The notes: a model not told the origin generated them from the sequence alone. A stretch of DNA of 64,000 nt from Vagococcus silagei (GCF_004795745.1 NZ_SDGV01000017.1:62001-126000), one strand, 5' to 3'; counted from the stretch's first letter, positions 10,062-19,259 are shown. Program-made: numbers and translations.

Positions 10062-11787
10062 GTTGACCAAATCCTTTCTGTTGTGAAGCCTGAACTTCTT
10101 GATAGATTTCATTTGTTTGCATTAATTCTTCGTGTGTACCAATGCCATTAATTTGACCTTTTTCAAGGACGATAATCTTATCAGCATCTTGAATTGAACT
10201 AATTCGTTGCGCAATGATAAACGTTGTTGTACCTGGAATTTCTTCTTTCAAACCTGAACGAATAAAATAATCTGTTTTTGTATCAACAGCACTTGTAGAA
10301 TCGTCCATAATTAATATTTTTGGTTTCTTAAGCAGCGCTCTCGCAATTGTCAAACGTTGCTTTTGACCACCAGAAACATTTGTTCCACCTTGAGTTAGAA
10401 CGGTCTCATATTTATCTGGTAATTCTTGAATAAAGCTATCAGCTTGTGCTATTTTAGCAACACGTTCGATTTCTTTATCTGTCGCTTCGCTATTGCCCCA
10501 ACGTAAATTTTCCTTTATTGTACCTGAGAATAATACATTTTGCTGCAAGACCATCGCAACAGCATCACGTAACGCTTCAATATCATATTCGCGGACATCA
10601 CGACCGCCAACTTTTACAGCGCCACACGTCACATCATAAAGTCTTGGAATTAGCTGAACCAGTGTTGATTTAGCACTACCTGTTCCACCAATAATTCCAA
10701 CAACTTCGCCAGGTTCAATCCTAAAATTAATATCTCTGAGGACATTTTTTTCGTCACGTCCAACATAACTAAAGTTAACATTTTCAAAAGAAACAGAACC
10801 ATCAGGAATTTCCATGACAGGATTTTCTAGATTGGTTAAAGTACTTTCTTCATTCAACACTTCTGTAATACGACGTGCTGAAGTTCTTGATATCATCATC
10901 ATGACAAAGACCATTGATAGCATATTTAAACTAATTAAAATTTGCCCAACATAAGTAAACATACTCACCAATTCACCAGTCGACATTTGACTTGTGACCA
11001 CAAGCTTAGCTCCGACCCATGAAATTAAAAGCATTGCAGCGTTCATACTAAATTGCATCAATGGACCATTCGTCGCGACAATCCGTTGCGCTAGTGAAAA
11101 GTTTTTAAACATATCTTCCGATACATCTTCAAATTTTTCTTTCTCATGGTCTTCACGTACAAATGATTTCACAACACGAATTCCTTGTAAGTTTTCTTGA
11201 ACCACTTTATTTAAGCGGTCATACATTTTAAATACACGGTCAAATACTGGGAATGCAAAACGAATCATTAAAAATAAACCAATCGCTAATATTGGAATAA
11301 TATAAAGAAACGTCATGGCAAGCGTTGAATTAATTCTAAACGCCATCATTAATGAAAAAATAAACATTAACGGACTACGAATCAAAATACGAATAATCAT
11401 TTGATAAGCATTTTGGACGTTTGTCACATCGGTTGTCATTCTCGTAATCAAACTTGAATTTGAAAATTTATCAATATTTGCAAACGACAACTCTTGGATA
11501 TGTCCAAACAGTGTTTTTCTTAAATTTTTTGCCAAACCTGATGAGGCAATTGCTGCATAGCGACCCGATAATGCACCAAAAATTAACGCGACAATTGCAA
11601 GTGCAACTAAAATACCACCATAGTATAAAATTTTGTTCATATCACCCTTTTCAATTCCTTGATCAATTAGTAAAGCCATAATTAATGGAATAATGATATC
11701 TAATACAACTTCTAAGGTGACTAAAACGGGCACAATCAGACTGACTTTTTTATATTCTTTGACTTGTCCTAAAAGTGTTTTGATCAT
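10048..11787 (-). CDS. Heterodimeric ABC exporter, degenerate half
   Basis: The partner half-transporter (579 aa): six membrane helices (about residues 15-300) and an ATPase domain. Walker A reads GGTGSAKST, with Ala in place of the usual Gly. Walker B is ILIMDDSTSAVD, with Asp replacing the catalytic Glu. The switch His is Gln (IAQRIS). The signature VSGGQKQR is normal. This set of changes is the mark of the non-catalytic subunit in heterodimeric multidrug exporters. It overlaps marR by 4 bases (ATGA), so it is translationally coupled, and the MarR protein very likely controls both transporter genes. Confidence 0.9.
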   Translation of the reverse strand: MIKTLLGQVKEYKKVSLIVPVLVTLEVVLDIIIPLIMALLIDQGIEKGDMNKILYYGGILVALAIVALIFGALSGRYAAIASSGLAKNLRKTLFGHIQELSFANIDKFSNSSLITRMTTDVTNVQNAYQMIIRILIRSPLMFIFSLMMAFRINSTLAMTFLYIIPILAIGLFLMIRFAFPVFDRVFKMYDRLNKVVQENLQGIRVVKSFVREDHEKEKFEDVSEDMFKNFSLAQRIVATNGPLMQFSMNAAMLLISWVGAKLVVTSQMSTGELVSMFTYVGQILISLNMLSMVFVMMMISRTSARRITEVLNEESTLTNLENPVMEIPDGSVSFENVNFSYVGRDEKNVLRDINFRIEPGEVVGIIGGTGSAKSTLVQLIPRLYDVTCGAVKVGGRDVREYDIEALRDAVAMVLQQNVLFSGTIKENLRWGNSEATDKEIERVAKIAQADSFIQELPDKYETVLTQGGTNVSGGQKQRLTIARALLKKPKILIMDDSTSAVDTKTDYFIRSGLKEEIPGTTTFIIAQRISSIQDADKIIVLEKGQINGIGTHEELMQTNEIYQEVQASQQKGFGQHEEG

Positions 11788-12221
11788 ATGGTTTCCTCCT
11801 CTTTCATATTCTCAATCATTTTTTCGGTAACTGAATAAAACATCTCAATCTCACTCTCTGACAAGTTTTTTGCGAGTTGACGATTTAATTCTCCGAACGC
11901 TGTTTTCGTTTTTTGAAAATATTCTTCTCCCTCTGCTGTTAAGATGATTTCCTTCAAGCGCATGTCTTTTTGATTTGCGACACGCTCAATTAAACCAATA
12001 TTTTCCATTTGACTTAAATTTTCACTGGCTGAAGAACGACGAATATTAAACCAGTTTTCCAAATCCTTTTGAAAAATCGGTTCGGTTTGTTTACCAATAT
12101 GATGAATAAAAAATGTTTGCATTGGTGAACAATGATCAGGGAAATGATGGATCAAATAGCGATTTGTAAAACGAAAATGTTCGTTTGATAATTTTTTTAT
12201 TTCACGTCCAAGACTCTTCAT
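11784..12221 (-). CDS. MarR-family transcriptional regulator
   Basis: A winged-helix repressor of 145 aa. The recognition region is FQKDLENWFNIRRSSASENL (about residues 54-73), followed by the wing (IERVANQKDMRLKEIILT). It is the first gene of an operon with the two exporter genes and lies directly downstream of a perfect palindrome that resembles a MarR operator. It probably represses its own operon and lets go when a ligand, perhaps an exporter substrate, binds. No paralogue-specific name can be given. Confidence 0.88.
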   Translation of the reverse strand: MKSLGREIKKLSNEHFRFTNRYLIHHFPDHCSPMQTFFIHHIGKQTEPIFQKDLENWFNIRRSSASENLSQMENIGLIERVANQKDMRLKEIILTAEGEEYFQKTKTAFGELNRQLAKNLSESEIEMFYSVTEKMIENMKEEETI

Positions 12222-12238
12222 GTCAACATTCCTTTCGC

Positions 12239-12264
12239 AAAATAGTTAGTTACCTAACTATTTT
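12239..12264. promoter_or_regulatory. Palindromic operator of the marR-exporter operon
   Basis: Two perfect 11-bp arms, AAAATAGTTAG (12239-12249) and CTAACTATTTT (12254-12264), are separated by TTAC. The site lies between the likely -35 and the marR start, as expected for a repressor site. Confidence 0.75.
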
Positions 12265-12282
12265 CAACTAAATAAAAATAAT

Positions 12283-12288
12283 TGTCAA
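12283..12288 (-). promoter_or_regulatory. -35 element of the marR operon promoter
   Basis: A perfect TTGACA is read on the minus strand. The -10 is less clear: TGAAAATAG or GAAAAT falls next to or inside the palindrome, so repressor binding would block the promoter. Confidence 0.5.
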
Positions 12289-12298
12289 CTCTTTTGAA

Positions 12299-12346
12299 CG
12301 AAAAAAAGACTAAGTTTAAACAGTAAACGTTTTCCTTAGTCTTCTT
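12299..12346 (-). terminator. Terminator after the BceB-like permease gene
   Basis: A 9-bp stem (12306-12314 with 12335-12343, AAGACTAAG) is followed by seven or more T on the minus strand, just past the stop at 12356. Confidence 0.8.
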
Positions 12347-12355
12347 CGATTTTAA

Positions 12356-14242
12356 TTATGCTACCTTAGTAATCTCATTGTATAACTTTTTAAAATAGAA
12401 CGTGCGCGCAATGAGATAATAGATGGTTTGAATCAGTAAAAAGATACCTAAAACAATTGGTGCCATTATTTGTAATGGTTGAGCAAATAACGCATACATC
12501 GCGGTTAGTGCAACTAAACCATGACAAACTGAGACAACCATTGGTGTAAAGAAGAGAATTCCAATTTGTTGGTACACAACTTTCTTCATTTCCTTCTTGC
12601 TGAAACCTAATTTATAGACCGTTAAGAATTTTTCTTTATCAAGCGGCATATCACTATATAAACGGAAGTAAAGAAAACTTCCTGCAGAGATAAAGAAGAC
12701 AAGTCCAATAAAGAAACCGACAAACAAAATTGGCCCAAATTGACGATTGATCATTTCACGCCCAAATTCTTTAACTTGAATGTCATGATTTTCTTGAAGC
12801 TCCTCACCTAATTTTACAAGGGCAGCTTCTTGTCCCTTTGCAACTGACCATTGATACGTTTTCGAAATCGGAGCTTTATCAGCCTTTTGCAAAGTATCAT
12901 ATTCCTGATCTTTCACAATGACAAGTGGTAAACCTGAACCAAGTAAATTGTATTTCACACGCTCAGTTTCTAACTCATGATCTTTTTTATCTGATAATTG
13001 AATACTTTTAACTTGTTTTTCATTCATTGAATCCATTTGAGACTTATCAAGAGACGTTTCGACTAACACAGGCTTTTCACCCACTTTAACAGTTAATTCG
13101 TCCACTTGTTTGGCCACACGATTATAATCAGACTCTTTAACTAGGCTAACTGAACGATCTTGGTCTGGGCGAACAAGGTGCGTAAAATATGCCAGTTCAA
13201 TCGCTTCAGCATTAATTTTATTTTTTTGAATCGCTTCTTCGATTAAAGCCACACTCTTCTTTGTTTCCTCTGGTTTATCATCCGAAACATATAATGAAAT
13301 ATCATACGGTGTTGCATCAATGCCTTTAAAAATCATCTCTTTAAAACCAACTAATGTTCCAATGGCAGAAAAGGCAACTGTTGAAATGACAGTTACTAAA
13401 AAGAATGCTTTGGCATTATCCTTCATTCTAAAATTTAAATCAGAAAAAACCAGTAAGTTTGTTTTTTTCCAGAACCATTTTTTATTCTTTTGTAGACGAT
13501 TGACAGCAAATACGCTAAATTGACTAAATAAAAAGTTGGTTCCTAGGATGACTAAAACAATAACTGGAATCATCGCAAATATTACCTGCGGGCCTTTTGC
13601 AATTAAAGCTATCGCATAACCAATGCCAATCAACAGAACAGCCAATGTTACTTTTAATTTTGATAATTTCAGTTGACCTTTACCTAATTCAGAACTTTTT
13701 AAGAGTGTTTGCACATCTAATTTTGGTACTTTGAATTGCACAAAAAACGAGATGAAACCAAACAGTACTAAAAATGAAGCTAAGGTAACCCAAATGGCTT
13801 TCAATGGAAAGTACAGGTTAAAATCTAGGCCTAAAAGTTGATTACTCAACAAAATTAACACTTGTGAAAATCCAATTCCCACAATAATACCAAATATAGT
13901 TGAGAAGAAACCAACAATCATGTTTTCTTTCACGATCATTTTTTTCAATTGTTTAGGTGACATACCTTGAATCAATAATAAGCCAAATTCCTTTTTCCGT
14001 GACTGAATAAAAATATCAACTGAATTCCAGACAAAGAAAAACGAAAAGATATAGATGATAATAGCTGAAGCCAGCATTCCTGTTTTCACACTATAGTGTA
14101 AATCTGCTGTCAGACTAGGGTGATACGCAAATGCGCTAAAGGTAAAGAAACTCATAACGGTCGATAAAACACTTAAGAAATATGCTAAGTATAAACCCTT
14201 ATTCCTCATCGTATTTCTTAAAACAAATTGATTAAAGTTCAT
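12356..14242 (-). CDS. BceB-like ABC permease with FtsX domains
   Basis: A 628-aa membrane protein with an FtsX-type core. An N-terminal helix is followed by three helices (about residues 55-175), further helix pairs at about 200-250 and 280-305, a soluble extracellular loop of about 200 residues (about 305-510), and three C-terminal helices. Ten helices with a large loop between helices 7 and 8 is the BceB/PsdB architecture of peptide-antibiotic resistance and sensing. The start is ATG 14242 (MNFNQF); the upstream in-frame codon at 14257 is a TTG, and AAGG is well placed for 14242. It overlaps its ATPase partner by 11 bases. No two-component system, the usual partner, lies next to it. Confidence 0.85.
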   Translation of the reverse strand: MNFNQFVLRNTMRNKGLYLAYFLSVLSTVMSFFTFSAFAYHPSLTADLHYSVKTGMLASAIIIYIFSFFFVWNSVDIFIQSRKKEFGLLLIQGMSPKQLKKMIVKENMIVGFFSTIFGIIVGIGFSQVLILLSNQLLGLDFNLYFPLKAIWVTLASFLVLFGFISFFVQFKVPKLDVQTLLKSSELGKGQLKLSKLKVTLAVLLIGIGYAIALIAKGPQVIFAMIPVIVLVILGTNFLFSQFSVFAVNRLQKNKKWFWKKTNLLVFSDLNFRMKDNAKAFFLVTVISTVAFSAIGTLVGFKEMIFKGIDATPYDISLYVSDDKPEETKKSVALIEEAIQKNKINAEAIELAYFTHLVRPDQDRSVSLVKESDYNRVAKQVDELTVKVGEKPVLVETSLDKSQMDSMNEKQVKSIQLSDKKDHELETERVKYNLLGSGLPLVIVKDQEYDTLQKADKAPISKTYQWSVAKGQEAALVKLGEELQENHDIQVKEFGREMINRQFGPILFVGFFIGLVFFISAGSFLYFRLYSDMPLDKEKFLTVYKLGFSKKEMKKVVYQQIGILFFTPMVVSVCHGLVALTAMYALFAQPLQIMAPIVLGIFLLIQTIYYLIARTFYFKKLYNEITKVA

Positions 14243-14981
14243 TTTGAGCACCTTCAATCTCTTTTAGTGCAATTAAAATATCATCATAAAAAGCTTCACG
14301 CGTTCCATTTTGATAGATTTCTTTTACCAGTTCACCATCTTTAATGAAAACAATTTTTTTACAATAACTTGCTGCAAAAGGATCATGGGTTACCATTAAA
14401 ATCGTTGACGCTTCTTTTTGATTTAAATCTTCAAGTAATCCCATTACATCTTTGGAAGATTTTGTATCTAAATTTCCAGTTGGTTCATCCGCTAAAATCA
14501 ATTTAGGCTCATGAATCATGGCTCTCGCTATTGCAACACGTTGTGCCTGTCCACCTGATATCGTTGCAATTCTTTTTTTAAGTAATTCACTAATACCTAA
14601 ACGTTCCGCAATGATGTTTAATTTTTTTGTCATCACGCTAATTTTTTCACCATCTAATGTTAACGGTAAAATGATATTCTCTTCAACAGTTAATGTGGGC
14701 ATGAGATTAAAATTTTGGAAAACAAAGCCCAATTCATTTCTTCTAAATTTTGCTAATTCTTCTGAATTTAATTTTGCTGGTTCTTTACCGCCTAAAATAA
14801 CTTTCCCCGAAGTTGGTGTATCTATTGTCCCAATTAAGTTTAAAAGCGTTGATTTCCCGCTTCCTGAAGGTCCCATAATGCCAACAAATTCACCTTCTTC
14901 TACTTCTAAGTCAATTGACTTCAAGGCTTGAAATTGCAACCCTTCGTTATATATTTTTGAGACATTTTTAATTTCTAACAT
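14232..14981 (-). CDS. BceA-like ABC transporter ATPase
   Basis: The ATP-binding subunit for the adjacent permease (249 aa). Walker A is GPSGSGKST (about residues 38-46), the signature is ISGGQAQR, Walker B is LILADEPTGNLD and the H-loop is THD. It belongs to the MacB/LolD/BceA branch, which moves membrane-embedded ligands or frees targets such as undecaprenyl-pyrophosphate from peptide antibiotics. The frame extends upstream to 15080, but GGGAG precedes the ATG at 14981 (MLEIKNVSKIYN), the family start. It is transcribed divergently from the methyltransferase gene. Confidence 0.9.
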   Translation of the reverse strand: MLEIKNVSKIYNEGLQFQALKSIDLEVEEGEFVGIMGPSGSGKSTLLNLIGTIDTPTSGKVILGGKEPAKLNSEELAKFRRNELGFVFQNFNLMPTLTVEENIILPLTLDGEKISVMTKKLNIIAERLGISELLKKRIATISGGQAQRVAIARAMIHEPKLILADEPTGNLDTKSSKDVMGLLEDLNQKEASTILMVTHDPFAASYCKKIVFIKDGELVKEIYQNGTREAFYDDILIALKEIEGAQNEL

Positions 14982-15096
14982 GTAAACTCCCACTTTCTTT
15001 TTCTCTTTCCTCGTTGATTTAAGTCTAGCAAAGCTCAGGATTTTTAGCATAGGTCCCAAGGAGGAGAAACATCTTATCAATTAGTCTGAACTTATA

Positions 15097-15105
15097 TGAT
15101 ATAAT
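15097..15105 (+). promoter_or_regulatory. Extended -10 promoter of the methyltransferase gene
   Basis: TGATATAAT, a perfect extended -10, stands 27 bases before the start codon; the -35 is poor. Confidence 0.6.
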
Positions 15106-15132
15106 TTAACTAATACAAAAGGGGGTATTTCA

Positions 15133-15873
15133 ATGTTTAAAGAATACGGTGCCCTAAGCACCGCTGTTTATAACATCACAAAACCTATCGGAAAAAGTCT
15201 TGATGGCGATTTAGAGTTTTATTTAGATCAATTAACAAATGTTGATGGGCGCATTCTTGAAGCAGGGGTTGGAACAGGTAGACTTCTTATCCCATTCGCA
15301 AAAGAAGGCTATACTATTGACGGGGTTGATTTATCTGAAGATATGTTGACACAATGTCTTAAGAACCTCAATAAACACCAAGTAGAAGCAAAAATTTTTC
15401 AACAAGATTTATTAACTCTTGATTTAGAAAACAAGTACAATTCAATTATTATGCCTACTGGCAGCTTTTGTTTAATTTCTAAAGAAAAAATACTCACTTT
15501 ACTTAAAAACTTTTATGATCATTTAGATTTAGATGGTCAACTCATCTTTGATATCGAGTTACCACTTGATTTCAAAGAACAAGCACATACAACTCAACTT
15601 TTCACTCTTTCTCAAAATACGAGTATTCTATTCTCAAGTACGAGTGAGTCGATTGATTGGTTTGATCAAAAAACAAGTTACTTACATCGTTATGAACTTT
15701 TCGAAGATGGTGTCTTAACACAAACTGAGCTTTCACAATTCACACTTTATTGGTATAGTATCCAAGAAATTATCTATGCTTTAGAAAAAGTCGGTTTTAC
15801 ATCAATTGAATGGATCCGTGGTTATGGAATTAATCCTGATTCATCTTTATTAACTTTTAGGGCAAAAAAATAG
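15133..15873 (+). CDS. Class I SAM-dependent methyltransferase
   Basis: A 246-aa Rossmann-fold methyltransferase. Motif I is ILEAGVGTGRLLIPFA (about residues 38-53), motif II is IDGVDLSED, and an acidic loop IFQQDLLTLDL follows. The first 30 residues (YNITKPIG...DLEFYLDQL) match small proteins annotated only as class I methyltransferases in Bacilli. The substrate cannot be told from sequence. The ribosome-binding site is AAGGGGG. It stands alone between a divergent ABC pair and a convergent csaA, with a double-hairpin repeat after its stop. Confidence 0.8.
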   Translation: MFKEYGALSTAVYNITKPIGKSLDGDLEFYLDQLTNVDGRILEAGVGTGRLLIPFAKEGYTIDGVDLSEDMLTQCLKNLNKHQVEAKIFQQDLLTLDLENKYNSIIMPTGSFCLISKEKILTLLKNFYDHLDLDGQLIFDIELPLDFKEQAHTTQLFTLSQNTSILFSSTSESIDWFDQKTSYLHRYELFEDGVLTQTELSQFTLYWYSIQEIIYALEKVGFTSIEWIRGYGINPDSSLLTFRAKK

Positions 15874-15881
15874 AACATAGG

Positions 15882-15980
15882 AAAGGGACTGTGACAAAAA
15901 TACGTCACAGTCCCTTTACAAACTAAACGGTGTCACAGAAGTAGCTTCTTCGAAAATAAGCCCAACACTTCTGTCACAAC
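15882..15980. repeat. Double-hairpin intergenic repeat, copy 1 (family 2)
   Basis: The first hairpin has a perfect 14-bp stem (15882-15895 with 15904-15917, AAAGGGACTGTGAC). After a spacer ACAAACTAAACGG comes a second stem (ACAGAAGT about 15935-15942 with ACTTCTGT about 15967-15974, plus flanking pairs). Almost the same sequence occurs at 39661-39765. Both copies lie between convergent genes and probably act as two-way terminators. Confidence 0.85.
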
Positions 15981-16006
15981 TTCATCTTTCTTTTCAGCTC
16001 AATCAA

Positions 16007-16354
16007 TTATCCAGCAATAACTCCATTTGGTACAGGTTTTTCTGGAACAGCTAAAACTGGTAAAATCCCGCTTTCATACCCAATATCAAAAAGCATACCA
16101 TGTGACGCAATACCAAACATCTCTTTTGGCGCCAAGTTGACAACAAATAATGCTTGCAACCCAATAATTTCCGCAGGATTCTTACGCTCTTGTTTCATAC
16201 CAACCACAATCGTCCGCTCAAAATCAGCAAAATCAACTGTTAATTTAACTAACTTATCTGATTTAGGAATATCATCAACTGCTTTAATTTCACCCACGCG
16301 GATATCAACTTTTGTTAGGTCAGAAAATGAAATTTCTGGTTTAATCTCTTTCAT
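16007..16354 (-). CDS. csaA: CsaA-type tRNA-binding protein
   Basis: A 115-aa stand-alone tRNA-binding OB-fold domain. Recognisable features are VDIRVGEIKAVDDIPKSDKL (about residues 16-35), a central FERTIVVGMKQ, and the C-terminal SHGMLFDIG and KPVPNGVIAG. B. subtilis CsaA of similar length is described as an export-linked chaperone; a tRNA-related role is equally possible. Its ribosome-binding site follows the pepQ-side gap, and the stop lies 27 bases from the repeat. Confidence 0.82.
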   Translation of the reverse strand: MKEIKPEISFSDLTKVDIRVGEIKAVDDIPKSDKLVKLTVDFADFERTIVVGMKQERKNPAEIIGLQALFVVNLAPKEMFGIASHGMLFDIGYESGILPVLAVPEKPVPNGVIAG

Positions 16355-16375
16355 CGCTTTTTGCCTCCGATTTAA

Positions 16376-17467
16376 TTAATCAATAATGGTTAATTCTTTA
16401 GGATAATGATTTAATACTTCACAGCCATCTTCAGTTGCAACGACTAAATCTTCAATTCTCACACCAACTTCTCCTGGAAGATAAATACCTGGTTCAATTG
16501 AGAAAATCATACCTGGTTTAACCAGTGCATGATTAGCGGCTGAAACGTCACCTGCTTCATGACACTCGATACCAATAAAATGTCCCGTACGATGTGTAAA
16601 ATATTCACCATAGCCTTTTTCAGTGATGTAATCTCTTGCTGCTGCATCAATTTCTTTAAACGAAACGCCTGGTTTAACTTTGGCAATCGCACGTAGATTA
16701 GCTTCTAAAACAGTTTCATAAACTTCACGACTCTTCTCTGAAACATCTTTATAGAAAAATGTTCTGGTCATATCTGAACAATAACCATCCTTCACACCAC
16801 CGATATCAATAATAATACTATCGCCAGTTTTTACAATTGAATCATCATTCAAATGATGCGGATCAGCACCGTTTGCCCCATAAGCAACAATCGGATCAAA
16901 CGAAAAACCAGAATTGCCTAATTCTTCATAAATGGCTGCTAATTCTTTGGTCATTGCCAATTCAGTTAATTTTTTTGGTACTAATTTTTTCAAACGATCA
17001 ATTGCTTCATCATTGTCTAAAGATACTTGACGCATTTTTTCGATTTCATCAGCTGATTTGATACTGCGGATATCATCAGTAATTTTTGAACTAATATCAA
17101 AATTTGAAACAGGTTTGTCTACTCGTTTCATCAAATCTAATAAAAAGTGGGCTGCCCAGTTCTTATCAACTGCAATTTGTTTTTCTGTATCTAATTGTGC
17201 AATTAAACCTAACATGCCAAATCCTTCATCTGTATCATCAACTTTAACAATCGGCATGCCTAACTCTTGTTCTGAAACTGGAAATAGTCGATTAATTACA
17301 GCAACATGGTTACCGTCTTCCTTTAAGATAAGTGTTGCGAGTCGCTCACCTGGTTCAATCTCAATATTAGTCAAATAAAAAATTGTAGCCGGATCAGAGA
17401 CCAATAACTGAGGCATTTTTCTTTCCTTCATCTCTGCTAAAACTTTCCTCATTCTCTCTTGGTTCAC
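16376..17467 (-). CDS. pepQ: Xaa-Pro dipeptidase (M24B)
   Basis: A cytosolic metallopeptidase that splits dipeptides ending in proline, the last step in using proline-rich peptides. The five metal ligands of the pita-bread fold are visible: Asp in IDIGG, Asp in CSDMTRTF, His in HRTGHFIG, Glu in SIEPGIY and Glu in RIEDL. The N-terminal domain is of creatinase type. The likely start is GTG 17467 (MNQERMRKVL), 9 bases after AAAGGA; the ATG at 17476 would touch that site. The length is 363 aa. In many lactic acid bacteria pepQ faces ccpA; here the facing gene is a small DUF2187 protein. Confidence 0.9.
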   Translation of the reverse strand: MNQERMRKVLAEMKERKMPQLLVSDPATIFYLTNIEIEPGERLATLILKEDGNHVAVINRLFPVSEQELGMPIVKVDDTDEGFGMLGLIAQLDTEKQIAVDKNWAAHFLLDLMKRVDKPVSNFDISSKITDDIRSIKSADEIEKMRQVSLDNDEAIDRLKKLVPKKLTELAMTKELAAIYEELGNSGFSFDPIVAYGANGADPHHLNDDSIVKTGDSIIIDIGGVKDGYCSDMTRTFFYKDVSEKSREVYETVLEANLRAIAKVKPGVSFKEIDAAARDYITEKGYGEYFTHRTGHFIGIECHEAGDVSAANHALVKPGMIFSIEPGIYLPGEVGVRIEDLVVATEDGCEVLNHYPKELTIID

Positions 17468-17657
17468 ACAAATCATTCCTTTCCGTTCATCTCACTCCAT
17501 TATACTTGATTACCCTTAGAAGCGTCTAGGGAGGATTTAATAATACTTTGTTATCCTAAGATGTTATTTTTTCGAAATAAAGAGTACACAAATATAATAA
17601 AACCGTGCATGAAAACGCTGCTTTTAAATTTGTACTTCACTTTATTTTTATTTATGT

Positions 17658-17663
17658 TATAAT
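17658..17663 (+). promoter_or_regulatory. Extended -10 promoter of the DUF2187 gene
   Basis: TGTTATAAT (TG at 17655-17656) lies 60 bases before the start, with a weak TTCACT 16 bases upstream. A separate minus-strand TATAAT near 17500 probably serves pepQ. Confidence 0.55.
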
Positions 17664-17721
17664 ATGAAAATACTACGATTTTCGTACCATTAATGGAAAC
17701 GATCGGCGAGGAGTGAATTCA

Positions 17722-17901
17722 ATGCAAGAAGAAAATAGAATTCAATTTGATTGGCAAGGACAACAATTTGAAGGCTTTATCGAAAAAGAGTATGATCATT
17801 CAGTTTTAGTCAACGTTAGCAATCCAAACGCAGAATTACAAGATAAATATCTTGGTAGGATTGTTATCAGTAAGAAATCGTATCAATCAATTATTAACTA
17901 A
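17722..17901 (+). CDS. DUF2187 family protein
   Basis: A small soluble protein of 59 aa resembling the DUF2187 (YkvS-like) family, whose function is unknown. The fold appears to be a short SH3-like barrel: IQFDWQGQQFEGFIEKEYD, SVLVNVS, then YLGRIVISKKSYQSI. GAGGAG is 8 bases before ATG 17722; a GTG at 17713 is in frame but overlaps the site. It is monocistronic and ends in a terminator shared with the convergent aminotransferase gene. Confidence 0.75.
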   Translation: MQEENRIQFDWQGQQFEGFIEKEYDHSVLVNVSNPNAELQDKYLGRIVISKKSYQSIIN

Positions 17902-17915
17902 AATTCAACAAAAAC

Positions 17916-17955
17916 AAAAAACTTTTGATTCTAAAAAAATCAAAAGTTTTTTTAT
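17916..17955. terminator. Bidirectional terminator
   Basis: A perfect 15-bp stem (17916-17930 with 17938-17952) has A and T tracts at its ends, so it ends transcripts from both convergent genes. Confidence 0.85.
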
Positions 17956-19173
17956 TTATTTTTGTTTATAACCTGATAAGAAATATTTTAAAGCATCTGT
18001 ACTTTCTTTTAGGTCTTTAACTTCTGGCAAATATACAATTCTAAAATGGTCTGGCGTATTCATGTTAAATCCTCGGCCATGAACTAATAAAATATGATGT
18101 TCATGTAAAAAATCTAAAACAAATTTTTCATCATCATAAATATTGAATTTTGACACATCTAATTTTGGAAAAATATAAAAGGCAGCTTTCGGTTTAACAA
18201 AGGATATTCCTGGAATATCTGCAAGTGCATTAGTCACACATTCACGTTGTTCATAAATGCGGCCACCAGGCAATAATAATTCATCAACACTTTGGTAGCC
18301 ACCTAAAGCGGTTTGAACAATTTGTTGTGATAACACATTTGAACAAAGACGCATTGAAGCAAGCATATTCAAGCCTTCAATATATCCTTTAACATGTCTC
18401 TTCTCACCACTCAATACCATCCAACCCACTCTAAAACCAGCAACACGATGAGATTTCGATAACCCATTGAATGTTACAACACATACATCCGGAGCTAAGC
18501 TTCCAATTGAGATATGCTCCAAACCATCCATCACTAAACGATCATAAATTTCATCTGAGAAAATAATCAATTGATTCTCACGGGCAACTTCGACAATTTC
18601 TTCAAGTAATTCTTTAGGATATAAAGCACCAGTTGGATTATTAGGATTAATTATGACAATTCCCTTTGTTCGTGAGGTGATTTTTTTCTTGATATCATCA
18701 ATATCTGGGTACCATTCTGCAGACTCATCACAAACATAGTGAACGGCATTCCCACCTGATAAAGTAACTGCAGCCGTCCAAAGTGGATAATCAGGCATTG
18801 GCACTAAGACTTCATCTCCACTGTCAATCAGTCCTTGCATTGACATCATAATTAACTCACTTACACCATTACCAGTATAAATATCATCAATCGAAACATT
18901 TGGCAAACCTTTTAACTGACAATATTGTTGAATTGCTTTACGCGCTGCAAAAATACCCTTAGAGTCAGAATAACCTTCAGAATCACGTGCGTTCGTAATT
19001 AAATCAGCAATGATTTCATTAGGTGCTTTAAATCCAAAAGCTGCCGGATTTCCTGTATTTAACTTTAACACATGAATGCCTTGTGCCTCCATTCGATCAG
19101 CTTCTTCAAGTACTGGTCCCCGAACATCATAACTTACATAATCCAATTTGGTTGATTTATTATAGTGTTTCAT
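17956..19173 (-). CDS. AlaT-like pyridoxal-phosphate aminotransferase
   Basis: A class I/II aminotransferase of 405 aa, close to the alanine aminotransferase AlaT group that moves an amino group between alanine and glutamate. NPNNPTG (about residue 185), the FSDEIYDRL aspartate and FNGLSKSHRVAGFRVGW with the cofactor-binding Lys are all present, as is the C-terminal FRIVYLP arginine. The start is ATG 19173 (MKHYNKSTKLDYV), with GGAGGGG close upstream; the frame itself begins earlier. Substrate choice is inferred from resemblance only. Confidence 0.83.
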   Translation of the reverse strand: MKHYNKSTKLDYVSYDVRGPVLEEADRMEAQGIHVLKLNTGNPAAFGFKAPNEIIADLITNARDSEGYSDSKGIFAARKAIQQYCQLKGLPNVSIDDIYTGNGVSELIMMSMQGLIDSGDEVLVPMPDYPLWTAAVTLSGGNAVHYVCDESAEWYPDIDDIKKKITSRTKGIVIINPNNPTGALYPKELLEEIVEVARENQLIIFSDEIYDRLVMDGLEHISIGSLAPDVCVVTFNGLSKSHRVAGFRVGWMVLSGEKRHVKGYIEGLNMLASMRLCSNVLSQQIVQTALGGYQSVDELLLPGGRIYEQRECVTNALADIPGISFVKPKAAFYIFPKLDVSKFNIYDDEKFVLDFLHEHHILLVHGRGFNMNTPDHFRIVYLPEVKDLKESTDALKYFLSGYKQK

Positions 19174-19259
19174 TAATTCCCCTCCAAACAATTATTTTTT
19201 CAAATTTACCTTTTATTAAAACTAAAAACAAGTTCTTTTTTGTTTATTTAGATAAAATT

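Noticed and set aside
10048-11787. Inactivating mutations in the first exporter half (Walker A and B changes)
   Set aside because: The same changes are normal for the degenerate subunit of heterodimeric exporters, so the gene is not considered broken.
17606-17625. A TGAAAACGCTG sequence upstream of the DUF2187 gene, like the left part of a CcpA cre site
   Set aside because: The right half (NWCA) does not match, so it falls short of the cre consensus.
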